A DNA stretch of 6,385 bases from Arenicella sp. (GTDB lineage Bacteria > Pseudomonadota > Gammaproteobacteria > Arenicellales > Arenicellaceae). Location: positions 1 to 6,385 of the forward strand of contig JALZWI010000252.1 in NCBI GenBank assembly GCA_023299895.1, given 5' to 3'. The notes under the pieces are model-generated. The model had not been told where the DNA came from and searched no databases. It saw only the letters and a program-made list of their open reading frames with translations. Position 1 is the first letter of the stretch, and each line of letters begins with the position of its first letter. Made by a program: the position numbers and the translations under genes. Shown piece after piece: positions 1 through 4,960 of this stretch.

Positions 1-120
1 TTTTTTAACCGACTTCTTTTTCGGTTTCGAAACAGGTTTTGGTTCTATTGTTGCTGCCGGCTTATTGCTTTGTTCTGCTGTTTTTTTGACGGATTTCTTT
101 TTTGGTTTTAGATCGCTCAT
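1..120 (-). CDS. Lysine-rich protein, N-terminal fragment (runs off left edge)
   Basis: This is an open frame of 40 codons starting with ATG at 120-118 and leaving the window with no stop. The visible part is hydrophilic and very basic, with no hydrophobic segment, so it looks like a disordered cationic tail rather than a signal peptide. A nine-residue block, KPKKKSVKK, occurs at residues 5-13 and again at 32-40. The DNA of the two copies differs at four codons, all at synonymous third positions, which favours real coding under protein-level selection. The start is preceded by only a weak AGAG six bases upstream. Basic tails of this kind occur on nucleic-acid-binding proteins and many others. 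The domain that would identify the protein lies outside the window, so no function is assigned. Confidence 0.6.
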   Translation of the reverse strand, partial: MSDLKPKKKSVKKTAEQSNKPAATIEPKPVSKPKKKSVKK

Positions 121-149
121 AATGACTCTGCTTATTAATAGCTCATAAA

Positions 150-167
150 CATCACATAACAGTGATG
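150..167. promoter_or_regulatory. Inverted repeat CATCAC-N6-GTGATG, possible operator
   Basis: Two perfect 6-base arms (150-155 and 162-167) flank the spacer ATAACA. The repeat sits 30 bases upstream of the ATG of the lysine-rich protein and next to a -10-like TATTAA (minus strand, 140-135), where a dimeric regulator could act. The half-sites are in the opposite order to a CRP site (TGTGA-N6-TCACA), so CRP is not implied. It could be chance. Confidence 0.3.
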
Positions 168-245
168 CGTGCTTAAAACAGGTCTGACGCGGTACAAATG
201 ATACTTGCCTGTATCTGAAATGCGTTGCTAACCCGTTAAAAGTCA

Positions 246-287
246 GGTTTGGGTATTCGTAATTTCATATTGGAAATCACTCAAACC
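246..287. repeat. Imperfect nested stem-loop in the intergenic spacer
   Basis: The inner arms GTAATTTC (259-266) and GAAATCAC (273-280) pair at 7 of 8 positions around a 6-base loop. The outer arms GGTTTG (246-251) and CAAACC (282-287) pair perfectly, with a 7-base bulge on one side and 1 base on the other. It lies about 85 bases beyond the stop of the NYN gene and upstream of the lysine-rich gene. There is no T-tract beyond a short TTTT, so it is not a standard terminator. It could be a leader or 3'-UTR structure. Confidence 0.3.
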
Positions 288-300
288 CTCGAAGCGCGCG

Positions 301-306
301 AGTATA
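301..306 (-). promoter_or_regulatory. Possible -10 box (TATACT) for the lysine-rich gene
   Basis: TATACT on the minus strand matches the sigma-70 -10 consensus at 5 of 6 positions and is preceded by TG, though without the one-base gap of a true extended -10. A -35 at the right distance is poor (TCGCTA). If used, the transcript would have a leader of about 175 bases containing both inverted repeats of this spacer. Confidence 0.2.
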
Positions 307-372
307 CAGACACAATTCTTGATTAGCGACCTAAATAAGACAACTAAAACAGTTATTCGTATGAGGTAACCC

Positions 373-1140
373 TTATTTTTTTTCAGGTTTTTTTCTACTC
401 GGATTGACCTTTATATTCTTGGTCTTCACATAAACTGCATTGGGCCGTCCAGTCCCTAGAGAACGCGACTCCACCTCAAATAAACTCGTCGCTTTAACCA
501 GTTCACCCAATTTCGCGTAACCATAATTTCGAGGGTCAAAACTAGATGTTTGATTTGCGATATGACTGCCGATTGGACCGAGTTGCGCCCAACCACTGTC
601 ATCAGAACACGCTTCAACAGCTTTACGTAATAAGGTTACTAATTTTCTATCTCGTTTTAGTTCATTGGTGGTCTTTTTGTTTCTTTCCAAGCCCTCAGAA
701 GAAGACGCACGCAGTACTTCTGTGTAAATAAATTTATCACAGGCGGCGACAAACGGTGACGGTGTTTTTTCCTCACCAAATCCATACACCAACAAACCCG
801 TTTCTCGGATTCGCGACGCTAATTTCGTAAAATCGCTGTCACTTGAAACAATGCAAAAGCCATCAAACGCTTTACTGTAAAGCAAATCCATCGCATCAAT
901 GATCATTGCGCTATCGGTGGCATTTTTGCCTTTGGTATAAGCAAACTGCTGCATAGGCTGAATCGAATAATCTAACAACACATCTTTCCAGCCCTTTAAA
1001 TTGGGTGCTGTCCAATCTCCATATATACGTTTAACACTAGCAATACCATAGTCGGCGATTTCCGCAAGCAAAGCATCGACAATACTCGGTTGCGCATTAT
1101 CTGCGTCAATCAGTACCGCTAATTTATTATTTTTATTCAT
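373..1140 (-). CDS. NYN domain (LabA/DUF88-like) protein with C-terminal OST-HTH/LOTUS domain
   Basis: A predicted cytoplasmic RNA-binding or RNA-cleaving protein of 255 residues. Residues 6-144 form a NYN (PIN-like) domain with the expected acidic metal site: D12 and D14 in LIDADN, D76 in NATDSAM, and D101 and D103 in SSDSDF. Because the site is intact, nuclease activity is plausible. Residues about 163-235 match an OST-HTH/LOTUS domain, including WAQLGPIGSHI and the FDPRNYGYAKL signature, a winged-helix fold known from RNA-associated proteins. The C-terminus is a basic tail (NPSRKKPEKK). The ATG is supported by a good Shine-Dalgarno, AGGGG, five bases upstream. It follows the S4 protein gene by 13 bases and is probably co-transcribed with it. 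The family is common in bacteria, but its RNA targets are mostly unknown. The domain call is firm; the substrate is not. Confidence 0.9.
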   Translation of the reverse strand: MNKNNKLAVLIDADNAQPSIVDALLAEIADYGIASVKRIYGDWTAPNLKGWKDVLLDYSIQPMQQFAYTKGKNATDSAMIIDAMDLLYSKAFDGFCIVSSDSDFTKLASRIRETGLLVYGFGEEKTPSPFVAACDKFIYTEVLRASSSEGLERNKKTTNELKRDRKLVTLLRKAVEACSDDSGWAQLGPIGSHIANQTSSFDPRNYGYAKLGELVKATSLFEVESRSLGTGRPNAVYVKTKNIKVNPSRKKPEKK

Positions 1141-1145
1141 TCAAG

Positions 1146-1150
1146 CCCCT
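1146..1150 (-). promoter_or_regulatory. Ribosome binding site AGGGG for the NYN gene
   Basis: AGGGG on the minus strand ends five bases before the ATG at 1140 and lies in the 13-base gap after the S4 gene stop. It supports the chosen start. Confidence 0.6.
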
Positions 1151-1153
1151 ACT

Positions 1154-1375
1154 TTAAGCTTCTGGATTCAGGACAACTAAAAACGATTCGTTATTGAAAA
1201 TAATTTCGTCGCCGGCGTTAATTTTTTTACGTTTTTGAGTTTCAACTTGATCGTTCAATTTTACTAAGCCTTCTGCAATAACCATTTTGGCTTCACCGCC
1301 GCTCGCGACCAATCCTTCGAATTTTAGAATTTTAAACAATTCAACGGGCTCTGCTCTAATGTCTATTTTTTTCAT
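1154..1375 (-). CDS. ybcJ: YbcJ-like S4-domain RNA-binding protein
   Basis: A small S4-domain protein of 73 residues, close to the 70 or so usual for the YbcJ family. The S4 core runs from about residue 11 to 60 and shows the family pattern: VELFKILKFEG, then SGGEAK, then IAEGLVKLNDQVETQKRKKI, then AG-E---F. S4 domains bind structured RNA, and YbcJ-type proteins are thought to associate with rRNA or ribosomes, so the protein should be cytoplasmic. The remainder is a short beta end, with no partner enzymatic domain such as pseudouridine synthase. The gene is the first of a two-gene unit with the NYN protein. No clear Shine-Dalgarno precedes the ATG, and the leader is AT-rich. The family call is strong; the target RNA is not known from the sequence. 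Confidence 0.9.
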   Translation of the reverse strand: MKKIDIRAEPVELFKILKFEGLVASGGEAKMVIAEGLVKLNDQVETQKRKKINAGDEIIFNNESFLVVLNPEA

Positions 1376-1521
1376 TGTTATTGAGTATAAACTTTAAATG
1401 CACTATTTATTGCAGGAATAAATAAATTTAAACGTCTGAAGAATAGAGCAATTATTTATCACTACCCTCATCTTTATTTTAGTAAACTAATAGAACAATA
1501 ATAATTCTGGAGATATGCTTT
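1376..1521. promoter_or_regulatory. Divergent intergenic region
   Basis: This 146-base, strongly AT-rich spacer separates the minus-strand S4-NYN unit from the plus-strand reductase cluster, so it should hold promoters for both. On the minus strand TATACT (1389-1384) resembles a -10 box but lies only eight bases from the ATG and lacks a convincing -35. On the plus side a short palindrome, TTAGT-AA-ACTAA (1479-1490), sits about 30 bases before the reductase ATG. I see no pair of boxes I would call with confidence. Confidence 0.4.
1509..1512 (+). promoter_or_regulatory. Ribosome binding site GGAG for the aldo/keto reductase
   Basis: GGAG lies nine bases before the ATG at 1522. It supports that start over the out-of-frame ATG at 1515, which is too close to the site. 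Confidence 0.65.
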
Positions 1522-2439
1522 ATGCCATCACGTCGTACAGTTTTAAAATCAGCCGCTGTTTTTACGGCCATGCCATTTGTTAACAGTAGTTTTGCGCAAA
1601 CAAATCAATCCGACATTATCACTAAAGTAATTCCGTCGTCAGGAGAAAAAATTCCAGTGATTGGTGTTGGCACCAACCGTTATCGTATTGATATTAATGA
1701 CGCAGCTGAAATGGCGCCTTACAAAGAAACTTTAGCAAAATTTCATCAACTGGGTGGCGCATTGATTGATACGGCTACGGGCTATGGTAATTCTGAGAGT
1801 GTGATTGGCGCAATCATCTCTGAACTTGACTTGGGCGGCAAATTTTTTATCTCGACTAAATGCGATGCAAGCGGTGGTGAAGCCACACATGCCCAACTTA
1901 TCGAATCGGCACAAAACTTACAAACCGACGTAATAGATTTGGTGTCAATTCATAATATGCGAAATTGGCAGAAACAACTGCCTGTTTTACGTGAAGCAAA
2001 AGCGGCCGGCAAAATTAGATACATAGGTATCACCACATCAAATAACTCACAGCACCAAGAGTTTGCTGACGCTATGGAAGCAGAACAATTTGATTTCGTA
2101 CAGCTTAATTATTCTTTGGGGGATCGAGCTGCTGAACAACGGTTACTTAAGATTGCAGCCGAGAAAAAAATTGCTGTTATGGTCAACTTACCATTTGGTC
2201 GTGGTGCATTATTTGATGCCTTTGAAGGTATAGAATTGCCTACTTGGACTGCCGATTTTGACGCTAACTCTTGGGCACAATTATTTTTGAAGTACATTGT
2301 TTCTCACCCTGCGATAACTTGTGCTATTCCAGGCACTCGCCGGGAAGAGTATGCAATCGATAACTTCTCCGCCGCATTGGGTCGTCTACCAAATGCCGAA
2401 CAACGTGCTGACATTGAGAATCTTTACGACTCTCTCTAA
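1522..2439 (+). CDS. Tat-exported aldo/keto reductase
   Basis: An NAD(P)H-type aldo/keto reductase of 305 residues with an export signal. Residues 1-25 are a twin-arginine signal: SRRTVLK (3-9), a hydrophobic stretch, and a likely cleavage site SFA|Q after residue 25. The TIM-barrel domain covers about 43-300. The full catalytic tetrad is visible: D83 and Y88 in IDTATGYG, K113 in ISTKC and H144 in VSIHN. The C-terminal IPGTRREEYAIDNF (269-282) is the usual nucleotide-phosphate-binding segment. Tat exports folded proteins, so a periplasmic location with a preloaded cofactor is likely; how the cofactor would be re-reduced there is unclear. It is the first gene of the plus-strand cluster, 31 bases before the HupE-like gene. 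The substrate cannot be read from the sequence. The family call is firm and the signal call strong. Confidence 0.92.
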   Translation: MPSRRTVLKSAAVFTAMPFVNSSFAQTNQSDIITKVIPSSGEKIPVIGVGTNRYRIDINDAAEMAPYKETLAKFHQLGGALIDTATGYGNSESVIGAIISELDLGGKFFISTKCDASGGEATHAQLIESAQNLQTDVIDLVSIHNMRNWQKQLPVLREAKAAGKIRYIGITTSNNSQHQEFADAMEAEQFDFVQLNYSLGDRAAEQRLLKIAAEKKIAVMVNLPFGRGALFDAFEGIELPTWTADFDANSWAQLFLKYIVSHPAITCAIPGTRREEYAIDNFSAALGRLPNAEQRADIENLYDSL

Positions 2440-2470
2440 TTTTTTGAAAATTAATCTAACGAAATAACCC

Positions 2471-3172
2471 ATGACCAATAAACAACATTCTAAAACTCTT
2501 ATTTATAAGACTCTGGCAGGCTTTGCATTGATGTTACTAAGCTTTGCCGCCTATGCTCATGGCATCCACGGGCCTGACCGCGCATTTATTGAAAACAGCG
2601 TAGGGTTAGCCCCTGCCGCGTTTATGTATTTGGGCGCGAAACATATGATCACCGGTTATGATCATTTGCTCTACTTAGTCGGTGTTATTTTTTACCTAAA
2701 GAACTTCCGTGATGTAATCAAACTAGTCTCTTTGTTTGCCATAGGTCACAGCATTACCCTACTCTTTGGCGTGTTAGCGAATGTTCATGTAAACCCTTAT
2801 CTGATTGATGCATTGATTGGTTTTTCTGTGGTTTATAAAGCCTATGAAAATTTGGGGGGGTTTAATCGGCTCGGCATTTCACCCTCAATACCAGGCGCTG
2901 TGTTTGTCTTTGGCTTAGTACATGGATTTGGCTTGGCCACAAAATTGCAAGAATTCACCTTGTCGCAAGAAGGCATTGTAACCAATATTATTTCCTTTAA
3001 TATCGGTGTTGAAATTGGTCAAATTTGTGCACTTGCGATAATATTGGTCGGCTTTAAGGTTTTACAGAAATGGCAGCATTTCGAAAAATCATCGCTCTAC
3101 ATAAATTGGTTACTCATGGTCGCCGGCTTTGTTTTAGTCGGTTACCAATTATCTGGATTTTTTCTTACTTAA
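2471..3172 (+). CDS. HupE/UreJ-like membrane protein (putative metal permease)
   Basis: An integral inner-membrane protein of 233 residues resembling the HupE/UreJ_2 family. A Sec signal at about 10-29 ends AYA|H, so the mature chain would begin H30-G-I-H33. About six helices follow (near 58-76, 82-102, 109-127, 140-158, 170-196 and 209-229). Family-type polar motifs lie in the membrane: HMITGYDHLLYL (58-69, with D64 and H65), IGHSITL (91-97), VHGFGLA (150-156) and FNIGVEIGQ (176-184). HupE relatives are associated with nickel or cobalt uptake for hydrogenase or urease, but neither enzyme is encoded nearby and the metal is unproven. A run of seven G (2854-2860) lies in the coding sequence. 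There is no clear Shine-Dalgarno. The next gene starts 13 bases after the stop, so an operon is likely. Confidence 0.88.
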   Translation: MTNKQHSKTLIYKTLAGFALMLLSFAAYAHGIHGPDRAFIENSVGLAPAAFMYLGAKHMITGYDHLLYLVGVIFYLKNFRDVIKLVSLFAIGHSITLLFGVLANVHVNPYLIDALIGFSVVYKAYENLGGFNRLGISPSIPGAVFVFGLVHGFGLATKLQEFTLSQEGIVTNIISFNIGVEIGQICALAIILVGFKVLQKWQHFEKSSLYINWLLMVAGFVLVGYQLSGFFLT

Positions 3173-3185
3173 CTAAATAAATAAC

Positions 3186-3848
3186 ATGAAAAATATAAAC
3201 TCGACAGGCAAAACAACATTCAGCTCACTGCTCGCGGTAATCATCTCGATTGTCGCGGCCTTATTCATTCTGATGGTATTTATACTACCAGCTGAGTTTG
3301 GCAAAGACATTACTGGTCTAGGTGCAAAATTTGGTGTTAATAATATGTCTACTGATGACGTTGCTGAAGATGCCGTTATTGCAACAGACAATAGCAACAA
3401 TACGGCACCTAACAAGCTCGCCAATGTTGTAGATCTCTCAAACGACCCAGACAAGATTGAAAGCCCGGAACATGTTCTATTTGACATACCAGTACAGTTT
3501 ATGCAGACCGAAGTCATATTAGAACCTTTTGCCCAAGGCGAATTCAAATTTGATTTAGAAACTGGCAATCAAATTAATTACACCTGGTCTGTCGATGGCG
3601 GCGGCCTAGTCTATACTGATTTGCATGGTCACACTCCGGGTGCTAGCGGCGACCCAGAAGACGAAATACTGGTTAACTACCTAGACTCTCAACAAGACAA
3701 CTCTTTGAGTGGGCAATTCGTCACGCCGTTTGGTGGCGACCATGGCTGGTTTTTTCTAAACCTCGAAGACCGAGAAGTCGTGATCAAAATTCAAGCAAGC
3801 GGACATTGGGATGGCTATGAGTTTATACCTATAGAGAGTTATTTTTAG
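3186..3848 (+). CDS. Single-pass membrane-anchored protein with GOLD-like periplasmic domain
   Basis: A 220-residue protein of unknown function. Residues about 12-35 form one hydrophobic helix, apparently an uncleaved anchor, followed by the PAEFGKDITGLG segment. I believe this segment is typical of proteins annotated only as 'transmembrane anchor protein', but that is from memory. An acidic, Asn-rich linker (about 54-95) leads to a beta-rich domain (100-217). Its pattern resembles a GOLD/emp24-type beta sandwich: INYTWSVDG, then VYTDLHGH, then HGWFFLN, then EVVIKIQASGHWDGYEF. Histidines H147, H149, H186 and H207 lie in this domain and could bind metal, which is inference. It sits between the HupE-like and DoxX-like genes, with gaps of 13 and 47 bases. 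The start ATG lacks a clear ribosome site. Existence as a gene is very likely; the fold call is moderate. Confidence 0.82.
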   Translation: MKNINSTGKTTFSSLLAVIISIVAALFILMVFILPAEFGKDITGLGAKFGVNNMSTDDVAEDAVIATDNSNNTAPNKLANVVDLSNDPDKIESPEHVLFDIPVQFMQTEVILEPFAQGEFKFDLETGNQINYTWSVDGGGLVYTDLHGHTPGASGDPEDEILVNYLDSQQDNSLSGQFVTPFGGDHGWFFLNLEDREVVIKIQASGHWDGYEFIPIESYF

Positions 3849-3895
3849 GTAGTTTTCATTCTCAAAACAAGGTCAAAAAAAAATCAAAGCTGCTT

Positions 3896-4762
3896 ATGAA
3901 TGACGACCTAGAAAAACGACTGGGTCTCTGCCTCTTTTTTTGCAGAGTGAGTGTTTTTATTGTTTTTCTTGTGTGGACACTCAATAAGTTCATTCGTCCA
4001 GAGCACGGCGTTGGCATCATGAAAAACTTCTATTTAATGCCAGGCTTAGTTGAGCCTCTCATTGTGGCCTTCGGTGTTTTTGAATTAATTATGTGTTTGC
4101 TATTTTTAGGTGGTTACTTCAAAAGATTTACTGCAGGTTTTTTTATGGTCCTTGCGTTTTTTTCCATCTTTACACCACGCGCTCTGAACGGCATGAAAAA
4201 TGGTATTTTTGATGGCTGGCACACCATTATGTTTTGGTCGGCTTTTTGCCTTCTTGCCTGCAGTATTATTGTCTACGTGATGCGAGAATACGACACCCGT
4301 TTTACATTCGCCGATAAGAAAAAATTTTTAAACAAACCTTTAATTACGTTAGAACCTTTAGCCTGGTGCTTATTTTTTTGTCGGTTTGCTATTTTTCTTG
4401 TTTTTACAATCTGGGTCTATGATAAGTTCGCTCGTCCTGAGCACGGTGTTGAAATACTCTCGACCTACTATTGGATTTCTGGCATACCACAGGCCTTAGT
4501 GCTTATATTTGGAGTAATTGAATTGCTCATGGTGGTACTGCTAATTACTGGCCTTTACAAAAAAATTGCGCGAGGTTTTTTCTTATTTATTTCGCTTCTC
4601 GCAGTCTCTGTACCTGGTGTACTCAAAGGCTATTATGTCGCTATTGTTGACCATTCACACCCAACAATCCTTTTCTTTACTGGTTTTTGCGTATTAGCAT
4701 GTAGTTTTTCTATCTATTACTTACGTGACTATGACACCAAATTTTCTTTGGGGAAAAATTAA
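3896..4762 (+). CDS. Tandemly duplicated DoxX-like membrane protein
   Basis: A 288-residue inner-membrane protein made of two homologous four-helix halves, residues about 11-136 and 157-283. My hand alignment finds about 55 identical positions in 126, with one single-residue gap. Shared blocks are CLFFCR (12-17/158-163), KF-RPEHGV (31-39/177-185), FGV-EL-M (59-66/205-212), D--H near 106-109/252-255, and FC-LACS---Y--R-YDT-F at the end of each half. The four-helix pattern with short loops resembles DoxX/DoxD-type proteins, some of which are quinone-linked; this assignment is moderate, while the duplication is certain. A single half is close to the length of an ordinary DoxX protein, so this looks like a fused dimer. 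The nearest AAGG is 23 bases upstream, too far to act as a ribosome site. The next small gene begins 30 bases after the stop. Confidence 0.85.
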   Translation: MNDDLEKRLGLCLFFCRVSVFIVFLVWTLNKFIRPEHGVGIMKNFYLMPGLVEPLIVAFGVFELIMCLLFLGGYFKRFTAGFFMVLAFFSIFTPRALNGMKNGIFDGWHTIMFWSAFCLLACSIIVYVMREYDTRFTFADKKKFLNKPLITLEPLAWCLFFCRFAIFLVFTIWVYDKFARPEHGVEILSTYYWISGIPQALVLIFGVIELLMVVLLITGLYKKIARGFFLFISLLAVSVPGVLKGYYVAIVDHSHPTILFFTGFCVLACSFSIYYLRDYDTKFSLGKN

Positions 4763-4792
4763 TAAGGATTGTTTAATCGATAAGAGATATTT

Positions 4793-4960
4793 ATGATTAT
4801 TACACTCGTTGCTGTAACTGTTGCAAGTGCGTTTACCTGCTTCACAATCGCAAATATCAGAGGGCTTAGCAAACATTACTGGTGTGCAATGGGAATACTG
4901 TTTGGCCCTTTGGCTATTCCGTTTGTGCTTATGCTTAAGCCAAGCACAAAGACTAACTAA
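4793..4960 (+). CDS. Small two-helix membrane protein, 55 residues
   Basis: A short open frame (MIITLVAVTV... ending KPSTKTN) directly downstream of the DoxX-like gene. It has two hydrophobic helices, about 1-20 and 29-48, joined by a basic turn NIRGLSKHYW, and a polar tail. The second helix contains GILFGPLAIP, a common arrangement in small bacterial membrane proteins. AAGAGA at 4782-4787, five bases before the ATG, is a plausible ribosome site. It follows the previous stop by 30 bases and is probably the last gene of the cluster. Its stop overlaps the end of the convergent scoB by 8 bases. I do not recognise a family and assign no function. The clean helix pattern, position and ribosome site make it likely to be real. 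Confidence 0.7.
   Translation: MIITLVAVTVASAFTCFTIANIRGLSKHYWCAMGILFGPLAIPFVLMLKPSTKTN
4922..4950. terminator. Hairpin at convergent gene junction, possible two-way terminator
   Basis: TTTGTGCTT (4922-4930) and AAGCACAAA (4942-4950) form a perfect 9-bp stem around an 11-base loop. The loop itself contains the 8-base palindrome GCTTAAGC. For scoB the stem begins two bases after the stop, a usual terminator position. For the small membrane gene it lies within the last codons. No T-tract follows on either strand, so a classical intrinsic terminator is not shown. A Rho-linked or RNA-end-stabilising role is equally possible. Confidence 0.4.

Noticed and set aside
150..167. CRP/FNR binding site
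   Set aside because: The half-sites read TCAC-N6-GTGA, the reverse order of the CRP consensus, and they do not match the FNR TTGAT-N4-ATCAA pattern.
546..731. 61-residue plus-strand open frame
   Set aside because: It is antisense to the OST-HTH region of the NYN gene, where the minus-strand protein shows clear conserved motifs.
1384..1389. Minus-strand TATACT as the promoter of the S4 gene
   Set aside because: It lies only eight bases from the ATG and would give an almost leaderless transcript. No acceptable -35 is present.
1732..2297. Two minus-strand open frames of about 60 residues within the reductase gene
   Set aside because: They overlap the catalytic core of an intact aldo/keto reductase and show no motifs of their own.
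2438..2452. AATTTT-TTG-AAAATT hairpin after the reductase gene, as a terminator
   Set aside because: The stem is entirely A/T and only 6 bp with no T-tract following, so it is too weak. The next gene begins 31 bases after the stop, which fits read-through.
2471..3172. Hydrogenase or urease accessory role for the HupE-like protein
   Set aside because: No hydrogenase, urease or nickel-insertion gene is present in the window, so the family name cannot be taken as function.
3173..3568. 131-residue open frame on the minus strand
   Set aside because: It lies opposite the anchored membrane protein gene, resembles no family I know, and is Ser/Thr/Leu-rich as expected of an antisense shadow. The plus-strand frame has a clear membrane anchor and domain structure.
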